Source: Xenorhabdus anantnagensis (GTDB lineage Bacteria; Pseudomonadota; Gammaproteobacteria; Enterobacterales; Enterobacteriaceae). Taken from it: 33,176 bases of DNA. The notes below the pieces were generated by a model, which saw only the letters and a program-made list of their open reading frames with translations, did not search any database and was not told where the DNA came from. Below, in pieces: positions 18,244-26,295 of this stretch. The position numbers and the translations under genes are program-made. The stretch covers positions 1 through 33,176 of the forward strand of contig NZ_JAQRFN010000032.1 in NCBI RefSeq assembly GCF_028598555.1, in the 5' to 3' direction. Numbering within the stretch: position 1 is the first letter of the stretch; each line of letters starts with the position of its first letter.

Positions 18244-18969
18244 TTAGTTATCACGCCAAGTTAGAGAGAAAAAGGGGGTGAACTCTTGTTTCAATATGGC
18301 ACCTAATTTTTGTGCCTCAGCGCCCTTAATTTTAACAGAGAAATAACTGGTAGTACCCCAAATTCCTGTCTGACCTAAATTATAGGACGTGTTACTACCA
18401 ACAGTTACATAAAGGTACTTATTATTCATTAAATTATATATATCCTGGCTGATTTTTTTGTTGTTATCAGTTGTGAATGCCAAAGAAATAAAATTCGCCG
18501 GTTCAGTCCAATAGAATTCCATCATACGCTTAATGTTTATTGTATTCTGATTTATATGTAAGCCACCAAAAAGGAAATAGATATTGTTTCCATAATAGCC
18601 CCAACTAGACCCGCCCCAACTAAGAGCTCTTTGGCTTTTGCGTGATGCTATTAGAAAAGACAGAATAGGTTTCCCCGTCTCCGGCTTCAGCAATGTCCAA
18701 TCACACGCTATCATGTCTTGTTGTTCTGGCGACCAGGGATAGTCGCAATTTTTACCTAAGCTTGATATATAAAGAGGTCTATCCTTTGTCGCATCGGAAT
18801 GGTAAACGTATGTATTAGGAGCCCAATCACTGCGATGTAACTTATTTCCTAAAAACATTTGACTTAATGCCCAGGGAAAAGAACCAACTGGTGCAGATAA
18901 ATTGTATTGGTCAGGATTAAACGGACACTTGAGGTCAGCGCTACTCTCTGGCTTATTAACTTCAGACAT
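18244..18969 (-). CDS. Tad2/DUF2829-like domain protein, copy B
   Basis: 241 aa, the tandem partner of copy A. The Tad2-like core is intact: FPWALSQMFLGNKLHRSDW (31-49), TYVYH, PLYISSL, YPWSPEQQDMIACDW (77-91). The middle (about 98-178) hardly aligns with A, and the last ~62 residues (MNNKYLYVTVG, YNLGQTGI, AEAQKLGAILKQ, WRDN) are again related. The ribosome-binding site and first nine codons are the same as in A. The pattern of conserved ends and a divergent middle suggests that the middle segment is under diversifying selection or was exchanged by recombination. It is cytoplasmic by sequence. Copy A and B could be expressed separately, since each has its own upstream region and terminator. 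The function is unproven. Confidence 0.7.
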   Translation of the reverse strand: MSEVNKPESSADLKCPFNPDQYNLSAPVGSFPWALSQMFLGNKLHRSDWAPNTYVYHSDATKDRPLYISSLGKNCDYPWSPEQQDMIACDWTLLKPETGKPILSFLIASRKSQRALSWGGSSWGYYGNNIYFLFGGLHINQNTINIKRMMEFYWTEPANFISLAFTTDNNKKISQDIYNLMNNKYLYVTVGSNTSYNLGQTGIWGTTSYFSVKIKGAEAQKLGAILKQEFTPFFSLTWRDN

Positions 18970-19465
18970 AAATCCCTCACTTAGAGTTCGTTAAAGTTCA
19001 AGGTAATTTCATCCTACTGATAAATCGCTAGTCAATTTTACCTAGGGTGGGTTTTTATCTCAATTTAATACAGATAATCAGAACTAATACGCATTAAAAT
19101 ATGGCTATGTATTATAAAATCTGTCTATTGGTCGAGTGTGCGATTCTCTGAGTTGTAAATTCGAAGTTTGCTGCTGATAAATGCCATGTCAGCCATTAGC
19201 CAGATGATAACTATTGTCTGAAAACGGAGAATATGGGTTTATCTATGGGGTTCGGGGGTTGACCATATCACCCAAAAACCAACTTAACATATTTATTTAA
19301 CAGAAATATAAGATAGTGACCGACTCCGATCAGTTATCCAGCTTAACTGAATTACTTGAATTTGTTCCGATATCGGAATTCCGATAGCGAGAATTTTATT
19401 TATCTTTTATTCGAAATAAATCGGTTCTGGTTTTAATTTCGTTTATTTGAGTATCTATATAATGC
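18970..19465. other. region upstream of Tad2-like gene B and junction to toxin remnant
   Basis: The first ~310 bp mirror the conserved upstream region of gene A (TATAAT, inverted repeat). From about 19279 the sequence is unique and AT-rich, with a short palindromic TCCGATATCGGAATTCCGAT-type stretch near 19366-19387. No gene is evident between 19279 and 19465. Confidence 0.45.
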
Positions 19466-19684
19466 TTGATATTAAGTCAGAGTATAACTAAAAGTTCTAT
19501 TAAAGATAAGGTTTTATTGCATGATCTAAGAAAAGAAAAAAAAAGGAAAATGGTTTAAAGTCTATCGCGATGGCGTGGTTGACAGAAAAAAGTATCTCTT
19601 CATTATTTTGCCCATCAAAGTGGTAGTCCGGTATTTGATGTAAAATTTTATTATCGCTGGAGTAATCAAAATAGTCGGATTTAA
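19466..19684 (+). pseudogene. frameshifted remnant resembling the C-terminal tip of a polymorphic toxin
   Basis: Three overlapping frames join into one plausible peptide if two A-runs are corrected: one extra A in the 9-A run at 19536-19544 and one missing in the 6-A run at 19585-19591. The readable pieces are IKDKVLLHDLRKEKK, then GKWFKVYRDGVVDRK, then VSLHYFAHQSGSPVFDVK and a tail YYRWSNQNSRI ending at the TAA at 19682. Short tips with a VYRDG...VSLHYF...SG layout remind me of Rhs/CDI toxin C-termini, but I cannot name a family. There is no start codon or N-terminal part, so it is at best a fragment. Its stop is 75 bp before the small gene at 19760, the usual toxin-then-immunity order. An alternative minus-strand frame (19500-19709) has no ribosome-binding site. 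Confidence 0.4.
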
Positions 19685-19759
19685 TTATAATTAAATTTGG
19701 GGTTACCATATTTTCATGATAAAAAACGAATATCTATTGGATGAATTGGAGTAGCAATC

Positions 19760-20125
19760 ATGGATTTTAATTATCGTATTCAAGATAAACACGCAGGTAA
19801 ATTTGTTAGCTTTGTAATCTTAGGAGTACTGTACTCCCTTGATAAAGAACTCATATCTATTGAGGAGGCAGAAGGATTTATATTCATGCCTTACATTGCC
19901 AAGTTATTGAAGAAAACAAAAGTATCTGATGCATTAAGTGATGTTGATGCATTAGTTGAGATTATTGAAACAGGATGTCAACTTGAAGATATAGAAAGTA
20001 TACGCCCCGCTTTTCTATCAGAATCTATTAATGCATTGATAGAAGAGACGTTATCAGTTATCAAAAATAGCAAAGAAGTTGGAAGATTAGTAAACAAAGA
20101 AGTTAACGTACTCAATAGAAAGTAA
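19760..20125 (+). CDS. small acidic protein, DUF3969-like, candidate orphan immunity protein
   Basis: 121 aa, soluble, mostly helical by appearance, preceded by GGAG 9 nt before the ATG. The texts FVSFVILGVLYSLDKELISIEEAEGF and CQLEDIESI fit my memory of the DUF3969 family, small proteins often found beside polymorphic toxins. That assignment needs a profile search. The upstream neighbour is the frameshifted toxin-like scrap, so the likely role is a retained immunity gene that protects against a toxin carried by relatives. It is the last gene of the accessory segment, followed by a hairpin and then yheS on the other strand. Confidence 0.6.
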   Translation: MDFNYRIQDKHAGKFVSFVILGVLYSLDKELISIEEAEGFIFMPYIAKLLKKTKVSDALSDVDALVEIIETGCQLEDIESIRPAFLSESINALIEETLSVIKNSKEVGRLVNKEVNVLNRK

Positions 20126-20178
20126 GCTAGCGGCCTGTAATGTATCAACTTAAATTATTAGCTCAAACACGATCGACA

Positions 20179-20215
20179 GTCACCCGTTTTGTTTAGTCAT
20201 TTCAAAGCGGGTGAC
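20179..20215. terminator. hairpin between convergent DUF3969-like gene and yheS
   Basis: GTCACCCGTTTTG pairs with CAAAGCGGGTGAC (13 bp, one G-U) around an 11-nt loop. No long T run follows on either strand, so it is a structural terminator candidate for two convergent genes. Confidence 0.6.
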
Positions 20216-20233
20216 ATCATTTGCAAAATTAAT

Positions 20234-22195
20234 TTATTGGCTGGCATTAAATGCTTCGGCCATTTGCTCGATTTGTTCCTGAATATTCAACCATTCCATT
20301 TCAATATCTTCGAGCCTGGACTTTGTTTGTGTCTGCTGATGAAGGCATTCGGTTAATTCAGCCTTACGATGATTTTCGTAAAGCGTATTATCTGATAGTT
20401 CTTCTTCTAATCCCGCCAATTCAGTACTCAATTTTTCCATTTGTTTTTCAAGAGCTGTAAGTTGTTTACGTAGTGGTTGAGTCTGATTGCGAAATTCAGC
20501 TTCACGCCGTTTTTGATCTTTACGCTCTTGGGCACTGTAATTTTGCGTGCTGTTGTTTGATTCATTGGTGTTTGACGCATTGCTATCTGTTCGTTCTTTT
20601 TCTTGGCTGTCACGCACTTGCTGGCGTTGTAGCTCGGTCAGCCATTGCTGGTAATCTTCTAAATCACCTTTGAACGCTTCTACTTTGCCATCATGTACCA
20701 GATACAGTTCATCTGTGGTAGAACGCAGTAAATGCCTGTCATGCGATACGACGACCAGAGCACCTTCGAAATCAATAAGTGCTTCAGTCAGTGCTTGCCT
20801 CATGTCCAGATCAAGGTGGTTGGTCGGTTCGTCGAGCAGCAGGAGATTAGGGCGCTGCCAGACAACCAGAGCCAGTACTAATCGGGCTTTTTCTCCACCG
20901 GAAAAACGCCCGCTCGGATCGGTGACTTGATCGCCTTTAAAACCAAATCCACCCAGATAATCCCGCAGTTGTTGTTCCATCTCTTGTGGCGCTATTCGGG
21001 CTAAATGCTGTAATGGCGATTCATCTGCCCGCAGGTATTCCAACTGATGCTGTGCGAAGTAACCCAGTTTAATCCCTTTTGATAAAGCGATTTTTCCTTG
21101 CTGGGGTGCAAGCTCATCGGCCAGCAATTTGATCAACGTGGATTTACCCGCGCCATTGCGACCTAACAAACCGATTCGTGAACCCGGTACAAGATTTAAT
21201 TTGATCGAATTCAATACAGTTTTTTCACCATAACCTGCACTGACTTCTTCCATGCTCAGAAGCGGATTTGGCAGGTTGTCCGGTTGGCGGAAACTGAAAT
21301 GAAAAGGATTATCGACATGGGCGGGAGCGATAAGCTCCATGCGTTCCAGCATTTTGATGCGGCTTTGAGCCTGTTTAGCCTTAGAGGCTTTGGCACGAAA
21401 ACGATCAATGTAGCTCTGCAAATGTGCCACTTTTTCCTGTTGGCTTTGGTATAGCGCTTGTTGCTGGGCGAGCTTGGCGGCGCGTTGCCGTTCGAAGGAG
21501 GAATAGTTGCCGGTATATTCGAATAGATTCAGTTGTTCAATGTGCAGAATCTTATCAATGATCGGATCGAGGAAATCGCGGTCGTGGGAAATTAGGATCA
21601 AGGTGCCGGTATAATTTTTCAGCCATTTTTCGAGCCAGATAACGGCATCCAGATCAAGGTGGTTGGTCGGTTCGTCGAGCAATAGCAGGTCAGAACGACA
21701 AATCAGCGCTTGTGCCAGGTTGAGGCGCATGCGCCAGCCACCGGAAAATGAACGTACAGGGAGTTCTAGCTGAGCTTGGGAAAAACCCAATCCGTGCAGC
21801 AAGCTGGCTGCTCGTGCGCGGATTGTCCATGCCTGAATGGTATCAAGCAAGCCATGAAGATGGGCAATGGCGTGTCCATCATTTTGTTCGTTGGCTATTT
21901 TTAGTTTTTGTTCCAGTTGCCGGAATTCGCGGTCACCATCAATTACGTATTCCAGCGCCGATGTCTCCAGAGCTGGCGTTTCCTGATTCACCCAAGCCAA
22001 AGCCCAGTTGTTGGGAAATGTCACGGAACCATTTTCGGCCTGAAGTTCATCCTTTAGTAATGCGAGTAGGGTCGACTTACCACAGCCATTTTTGCCCACT
22101 AATCCGACTTTCTGTCCGGGATTAATGGTTGCGCTGGCATTGTCCAGCAGGACGCGAATGCCACGACGGATTTGCAGTGAAGAGAAAAGAATCAT
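20234..22195 (-). CDS. yheS: ABC-F family ATPase YheS
   Basis: 653 aa with two nucleotide-binding domains and no membrane segments, an ABC-F protein of the ribosome-associated translation-factor group. Domain 1: Walker A GKNGCGKS (34-41), signature FSGGW (150-154), Walker B LLLLDEPTNHL (170-180). Domain 2: Walker A GRNGAGKS (345-352), signature FSGGE (431-435), DEPTNHL (455-461). The interdomain linker (~230-300) is long, charged and helical (AKASKAKQAQSRIKMLERM), the ribosome-contact P-site tether in this family. The C-terminus (~530-650) is a charged coiled coil. E. coli YheS is of similar size and sits beside yheT, whereas here 12 kb separates them. It probably helps translation of particular nascent chains; the exact role is not visible from sequence. 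Confidence 0.95.
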   Translation of the reverse strand: MILFSSLQIRRGIRVLLDNASATINPGQKVGLVGKNGCGKSTLLALLKDELQAENGSVTFPNNWALAWVNQETPALETSALEYVIDGDREFRQLEQKLKIANEQNDGHAIAHLHGLLDTIQAWTIRARAASLLHGLGFSQAQLELPVRSFSGGWRMRLNLAQALICRSDLLLLDEPTNHLDLDAVIWLEKWLKNYTGTLILISHDRDFLDPIIDKILHIEQLNLFEYTGNYSSFERQRAAKLAQQQALYQSQQEKVAHLQSYIDRFRAKASKAKQAQSRIKMLERMELIAPAHVDNPFHFSFRQPDNLPNPLLSMEEVSAGYGEKTVLNSIKLNLVPGSRIGLLGRNGAGKSTLIKLLADELAPQQGKIALSKGIKLGYFAQHQLEYLRADESPLQHLARIAPQEMEQQLRDYLGGFGFKGDQVTDPSGRFSGGEKARLVLALVVWQRPNLLLLDEPTNHLDLDMRQALTEALIDFEGALVVVSHDRHLLRSTTDELYLVHDGKVEAFKGDLEDYQQWLTELQRQQVRDSQEKERTDSNASNTNESNNSTQNYSAQERKDQKRREAEFRNQTQPLRKQLTALEKQMEKLSTELAGLEEELSDNTLYENHRKAELTECLHQQTQTKSRLEDIEMEWLNIQEQIEQMAEAFNASQ

Positions 22196-22237
22196 AGATG
22201 TTGTCTATATATAGTATGTTGAGTTAATAATTAGGTT

Positions 22238-22307
22238 GATATCTTTCATCTTTCAAGTTGCTGTTTTGTTGATACCACCATGCTGCAATTTGAAATGTAT
22301 TGGGTAC
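22238..22307. repeat. interspersed palindromic repeat (complete hairpin copy)
   Basis: TTTCAAGTTGC (22251-22261) pairs with GCAATTTGAAA (22285-22295) with one mismatch, and the right end continues to ATTGGGTAC. The arm motif recurs in this window at 9985, 10981 and 16897, so it is a family of small mobile or REP/ERIC-like elements. It lies in the divergent gap between yheS and kefG. Confidence 0.65.
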
Positions 22308-22382
22308 TTATTCAATTTGATTTAATAGCTTGGCGTGCATGGTAGCGGAAAATATGTGTCCTGACACGTCCTGGAGGGATTG

Positions 22383-22946
22383 ATGTTGTTATCTCCGAAC
22401 ATATTGCCGCCTAAAGTGTTGCTGATATATACCCATCCGGAACCGATGAATTCAGTTGCTAATAAAATGTTATTGCAGTTGGCGCAGAAATTAGAGCATG
22501 TCACGGTTCATGATCTCTACGGAGTTTACCCTGATTTCTTTATTGATGTCTCTTTAGAACAACAGTTATTGCGCGAGCATAAGGTGATTGTTTTTCAACA
22601 TCCTTTGTACACTTATAGTTGCCCTGCTTTATTGAAAGAATGGATGGATCGCGTGTTGAGCAGAGACTTCGTTGGTAGGGCGGAGCAGGCGCTTAAAGGA
22701 AAGTTTTGGCGATCGGTTATCACGACGGGAGAGCCGGAAGATGCTTACCGGAGAGGAGGATATAATCTTTATCCAATGGAAGAAATTCTCCGGCCTTTCG
22801 AATTGACGGCATCAATGTGCCATATGCATTGGTTATCGCCAATGATCATTTATTGGGCCAGACGTCAACGGCCTGAGGTGCTTGCCAGTCATGCGAATGC
22901 TTATCAGGAATGGCTGAAAGCGCCATTATCTTTGGGAGGTGGGTGA
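22383..22946 (+). CDS. kefG: glutathione-regulated K+ efflux ancillary protein KefG
   Basis: 187 aa flavodoxin-like quinone oxidoreductase fold, the cytoplasmic partner needed for full activity of Kef[18 protein letters not shown] is the FMN-binding start and [22 protein letters not shown] is a family signature seen in KefF/KefG. A TTG lies one codon before, but GGAGGG is better spaced to ATG 22383. The sequence aligns with E. coli KefG throughout. The stop is 2 bp before the kefB start, so the two are translationally coupled within a kefG-kefB-yheV operon. A small GTGTC-CT-GACAC palindrome lies at 22356-22367 in its promoter region. Confidence 0.94.
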   Translation: MLLSPNILPPKVLLIYTHPEPMNSVANKMLLQLAQKLEHVTVHDLYGVYPDFFIDVSLEQQLLREHKVIVFQHPLYTYSCPALLKEWMDRVLSRDFVGRAEQALKGKFWRSVITTGEPEDAYRRGGYNLYPMEEILRPFELTASMCHMHWLSPMIIYWARRQRPEVLASHANAYQEWLKAPLSLGGG

Positions 22947-22948
22947 TC

Positions 22949-24757
22949 ATGGAGACTTCAGCGCTATTAAGCGCCAGTGTCGTGTTTTTATTCGCTGCCG
23001 TTGTGGCTGTTCCCCTTGCCCAGAAATTCAATATCGGGGCTGTACTGGGTTATCTTATTGCAGGGATCGCCATTGGCCCGTGGGGGCTGGGATTTATCAA
23101 GAATGTTGATGAAATCCTCGATTTTTCAGAGCTAGGCGTTGTTTTCCTGATGTTTATTATCGGACTTGAGCTGAATCCAACAAAACTTTGGCAGCTCAGG
23201 CGCTCGATTTTTGGTGTCGGTATGGCTCAAGTGGTTTTAACCGCACTGGTTCTCATCTCACTCCTTTATTTGGCGAATTTTGTATGGCAAGCCGCTGTTA
23301 TTGGTGGTATTGGCCTTGCGATGTCATCTACGGCTATGGCACTGCAATTGATGAAAGACAAAGGGATGACGAGTAACAATGAAAGTGGCAGGCTCGGATT
23401 TTCTATCTTACTGTTTCAGGATATGGCAGTGATTCCTGCTTTAGCTGCAATCCCTTTGCTGGTGGGAGGAGTGACAACCAGTGATTGGCGGCATATTGTG
23501 CTGAAAATTATCGCTTTTGCAGGCATGTTGTTGGGAGGGCGATATTTACTGCGCCCTTTGTTCCGGTTAGTGGTGAAATCCGGTGTCAGGGAGGTATTTA
23601 CTGCCGCTGCGTTGCTGATTGTTCTGGGGGCGGCGATTTTTATGGAAGCATTGGGCTTTTCTATGGCGCTCGGTACTTTCATTGCAGGAGTCTTGTTGGC
23701 GGAAAGTGAATATCGGCATGAGCTAGAGATCTCTATTGAACCATTCAAGGGGCTGTTGTTGGGGCTATTTTTTATTTCTGTTGGCATGTCGCTGAATTTG
23801 AGCATTTTTTTTACTTACTGGCTCAATATCTTATTGAGTGTCTTGGGTCTGGTATTGATAAAAGGCCTTATACTTTATGTGATTGGCAGGATGTCCGGTT
23901 TAAGAAAATCGCCCTGCGCACAATTTTCCGGGGTGTTAAGTCAAGGGGGAGAATTTGCATTTGTTTTATTTTCTGAGGCGCTTGAGCAAAGGGTATTGAA
24001 TCAGAAGCAGGAGTCTCTTTTACTGGCTGTGGTGACATTATCAATGATGACAACACCTTTGGTGATGCTATTAATCGAAAGTGTTTTGGCGCGTCGATAT
24101 AACACACATGAAAAACACACTGAACAGCCATTTGTGGAAGACAATGATCCTGAGGTGATCTTGGTCGGTTTTGGCCGTTTCGGGCAAGTGGTTGGGCGTT
24201 TGCTAATGGCGAATAAGATCCGTATCACTGTGTTGGAACGCGATATGGGTGCAATCAGTACTATGCGTCGTTATGGCTATAAGGTGTATTATGGTGATGC
24301 GAGTGAATTGGAACTGTTGCGGGCTGCTGGTGCTGCAAAGGCCAGAGCAATCATCATTACCTGTGATGAGCCAGAAGACACGGTGGCGATTGTGCGCTTG
24401 TGTCAGAAACATTTTCCTCATCTGAATATTATTGCGCGTGCAAGAGGGCGTTTGGAAGCCCATGAGCTGTTGCAGAGCGGAGTGAAAGATTTTAGCCGGG
24501 AAACATTTTCCAGTGCATTGGAGCTGGGAAGAAAAGCATTGATCAGGTTGGGTATGCATCCACATCAGGCACAGCGTGCACAGCAGCATTTTCGGCGATT
24601 AGATATGCGTATGTTGCGTGAATTGATGCCCCATCTGCATGAGGATCTGGCACAGATATCCCGCATAAAAGAGGCTCGCAGGGAATTGGAAGAACTGTTT
24701 GAACGGGAAATGATTAATGAGCGTCGCCGACCGGAAGGGTGGGATGAACATGAATAG
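22949..24757 (+). CDS. kefB: glutathione-gated K+/H+ antiporter KefB
   Basis: 602 aa inner-membrane CPA2 antiporter that releases K+ and acidifies the cytoplasm in response to electrophile-glutathione adducts. The N-terminal ~385 residues are a 12-segment exchanger domain ([46 protein letters not shown]). After a linker, a Rossmann RCK (TrkA-N) domain begins with [12 protein letters not shown] (GFGRFG at 407-412), which binds NADH and glutathione species. The C-terminus is charged and helical. The longer frame from 22910 overlaps kefG; METSALL at 22949, preceded by GGGAGGTGGG, matches the E. coli start and its length of 601. Confidence 0.95.
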   Translation: METSALLSASVVFLFAAVVAVPLAQKFNIGAVLGYLIAGIAIGPWGLGFIKNVDEILDFSELGVVFLMFIIGLELNPTKLWQLRRSIFGVGMAQVVLTALVLISLLYLANFVWQAAVIGGIGLAMSSTAMALQLMKDKGMTSNNESGRLGFSILLFQDMAVIPALAAIPLLVGGVTTSDWRHIVLKIIAFAGMLLGGRYLLRPLFRLVVKSGVREVFTAAALLIVLGAAIFMEALGFSMALGTFIAGVLLAESEYRHELEISIEPFKGLLLGLFFISVGMSLNLSIFFTYWLNILLSVLGLVLIKGLILYVIGRMSGLRKSPCAQFSGVLSQGGEFAFVLFSEALEQRVLNQKQESLLLAVVTLSMMTTPLVMLLIESVLARRYNTHEKHTEQPFVEDNDPEVILVGFGRFGQVVGRLLMANKIRITVLERDMGAISTMRRYGYKVYYGDASELELLRAAGAAKARAIIITCDEPEDTVAIVRLCQKHFPHLNIIARARGRLEAHELLQSGVKDFSRETFSSALELGRKALIRLGMHPHQAQRAQQHFRRLDMRMLRELMPHLHEDLAQISRIKEARRELEELFEREMINERRRPEGWDEHE

Positions 24758-24771
24758 CGTTGGGGGAAATT

Positions 24772-24975
24772 ATGTCAGTAAGTCGTAAGCGTTTTATCGC
24801 GGGAGCTGTTTGCCCAAAATGTCAATCACAGGATACATTGGCAATGTGGCAGGAGAATAAGGTTGATGTTGTTGAGTGTGTCCATTGCGGTCATATACAG
24901 AGGCAAACGGATGAAGCTGCCGCATCTCATGTCAGGGAGCAGGAACAGATTATTGGGATTTTTACACCGCAATAA
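24772..24975 (+). CDS. yheV: zinc-ribbon protein YheV
   Basis: 67 aa. The start is ATG 24772 with GGGGG upstream; a TTG at 24760 is open but unlike the E. coli N-terminus. Two pairs, C14/C17 and C36/C39 (CPKC and CVHC), form a zinc ribbon, and the end EQIIGIFTPQ is conserved. The function is unknown. It lies 14 bp after kefB, the last gene of that operon. A ~22-nt repeat starts at its stop codon. Confidence 0.9.
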   Translation: MSVSRKRFIAGAVCPKCQSQDTLAMWQENKVDVVECVHCGHIQRQTDEAAASHVREQEQIIGIFTPQ

Positions 24976-25011
24976 ATCAGTACACACACAAGAATAAATC
25001 AGTACACATAT
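24971..25011 (+). repeat. direct repeat at the yheV stop codon
   Basis: AATAAATCAGTACACA at 24971-24986 recurs at 24993-25008, a period of 22 nt. The first copy contains the yheV TAA stop. Confidence 0.85.
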
Positions 25012-25035
25012 AATAAATTGTGGATAAATTTTACC

Positions 25036-25071
25036 GTCGCTAGGTACAGCGACGCAGAATTCCGTTACAAT
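25036..25071 (+). promoter_or_regulatory. hairpin and possible -10 upstream of slyD
   Basis: A perfect inverted repeat GTCGCT-AGGTAC-AGCGAC lies at 25036-25053, followed by TACAAT at 25066-25071, a plausible -10 without a good -35. It may separate the kef operon from slyD. Confidence 0.35.
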
Positions 25072-25142
25072 CAGCAACATTTTTTTGAGCTGTAAAAATT
25101 TTCCCTCACGAGTTTTCCTCTCTCGGGTATGTAGGAGTTGTC

Positions 25143-25673
25143 ATGAAAGTAGCAAAAGACTTGGTGGTCAGCCTGGCTTATCAAGTAAGAACAGAAGATG
25201 GTGTTTTAGTTGATGAATCTCCGGTGAGCGCACCGTTAGACTATCTGCATGGCCGCGGTGGTCTAATCAGCGGATTGGAGAAATCACTGGAAGGTCGTGA
25301 GGCGGGTGAACGCTTTGATGTTAGCGTAGAAGCAGATGACGCATACGGTCAGTATGATGATAGTCTGGTTCAACGTGCACCAAAAGATGTGTTTGTTGGT
25401 GTGGATGATCTTGAGGTTGGTATGCGTTTCCTGGCTGATACGGATCAGGGACCTATCCCAGTAGAAATCACTGCGATAGAAGGTGATGAAGTGGTTGTTG
25501 ATGCTAACCACATGCTGGCTGGCCAGAATCTGAAATTCAATGTTGAAATTGTAGCGATTCGTGAAGCAACCGAAGAAGAGTTGGCTCACGGCCATGTGCA
25601 TGGTCAAGGTGGTTGTGGTGATCACGACCATGAGCATGACGATCATGGATGCTGCGGCGGTAGCTGCCATTAA
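25143..25673 (+). CDS. slyD: FKBP-type peptidyl-prolyl isomerase and metallochaperone SlyD
   Basis: 176 aa cytoplasmic protein. The FKBP domain is split (about residues 1-69 and 129-145) around the insert-in-flap chaperone domain (~70-128). The tail from about 146 is rich in His, Cys and Asp (HGHVHGQGGC ... GCCGGSCH) and binds Ni2+, serving hydrogenase maturation in E. coli. It is about 20 residues shorter than the E. coli protein, the loss being in that tail, yet 8 His and 4 Cys remain. It is transcribed alone toward slyX, with a shared terminator between them. A short direct repeat follows the stop. Confidence 0.95.
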   Translation: MKVAKDLVVSLAYQVRTEDGVLVDESPVSAPLDYLHGRGGLISGLEKSLEGREAGERFDVSVEADDAYGQYDDSLVQRAPKDVFVGVDDLEVGMRFLADTDQGPIPVEITAIEGDEVVVDANHMLAGQNLKFNVEIVAIREATEEELAHGHVHGQGGCGDHDHEHDDHGCCGGSCH

Positions 25674-25677
25674 TTCG

Positions 25678-25712
25678 GGGCTAACTGATAAATCAGGGCT
25701 AACTGAAAATCG
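25678..25712 (+). repeat. direct repeat after the slyD stop codon
   Basis: GGGCTAACTGA at 25678 and again at 25696, with related flanks (18- and 17-nt units), beginning 5 nt past the TAA. Confidence 0.75.
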
Positions 25713-25743
25713 TTGGTAATCTGAGAAATCAGTAAGCTGTAGA

Positions 25744-25780
25744 AAAAGGGAAGCGCATTATAAGCTTCTCTTTTTTTTAC
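25744..25780. terminator. bidirectional terminator between slyD and slyX
   Basis: AAAAAGGGAAGC pairs with GCTTCTCTTTTT around a 9-nt loop (one G-U), with T on the right and A on the left, so it can end both convergent genes. Confidence 0.8.
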
Positions 25781-25824
25781 TTTATTGCTGAGCCTTCCTT
25801 GGCAGAGGTTTTCCCTGATTGATA

Positions 25825-26043
25825 TCAGTAATGAGGAGGCGGTGTTTCTTCAGAAAGGGGTGCAATGATGGATGTTTGATGAGTTTTCAGGCGTTCAGTC
25901 ATTAATTTCAGCTGTTCTTTCAACCTGTCAGTTTCTATCTGCTGTTTTCTCACTTCCTGATTTAATTCTTCAATAGTGGCTTCTTGATAGGCCAGTTTAG
26001 TTTCCAGCAGCTCAAATCTTTGTTCAAATTCAGATAATTCCAT
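25825..26043 (-). CDS. slyX: SlyX family protein
   Basis: 72 aa, the same length as E. coli SlyX. Residues 1-52 are a continuous heptad-like coiled coil (FEQRFELLETKLAYQEATIEELN and on), and the tail ends PPPHY, a SlyX hallmark. No biochemical role is established. It is divergent from fkpA and convergent with slyD, as in E. coli. AGGAGG lies just before the ATG. Confidence 0.92.
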   Translation of the reverse strand: MELSEFEQRFELLETKLAYQEATIEELNQEVRKQQIETDRLKEQLKLMTERLKTHQTSIIAPLSEETPPPHY

Positions 26044-26208
26044 TATCTTTCCTCCTATTTCTGATCAATTAATTAAATGATGGAGCAATTACTCGGCCAA
26101 GTTAACACTATAATACTCAAAAAATTCAGTGAAATAGGATCTTGCGAAACCTCTTTACTTTAATATTGTTCCAATGGTTGCTATTGCGAGGTCGAGGTAT
26201 AGCAAATA

Positions 26209-26238
26209 TTGTCATTGGTTTCCTCAGGCGGTTATAGT
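26209..26238 (+). promoter_or_regulatory. candidate sigma70 promoter for fkpA
   Basis: TTGTCA (26209-26214) and TATAGT (26233-26238) are 18 bp apart, each with one mismatch to consensus, 58 bp before the start. E. coli fkpA also has a sigmaE promoter; I do not see a GGAACTT-type -35 here. Confidence 0.45.
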
Positions 26239-26295
26239 AAATGTTATGTGTGATCTATGCTGATAATAAACCCACCAAACTTCTTGGAGAATAAG

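Larger units (their letters stand above)
18174..19278 (-). repeat. tandem duplication unit B (Tad2-like gene plus ~310 bp upstream)
   Basis: Direct, same-orientation counterpart of 17013-18125, with both edges recognisable: GGGAATGC at the downstream edge and TTGACCATATCACCC at the upstream edge. Confidence 0.88.

Noticed and set aside
19500-19709. 69-codon minus-strand frame
   Set aside because: No ribosome-binding site; the opposite strand gives a more coherent, frameshifted protein tail.
7780-20233. prophage or integrative element
   Set aside because: No integrase, transposase, tRNA target, structural phage gene or flanking direct repeat was seen.
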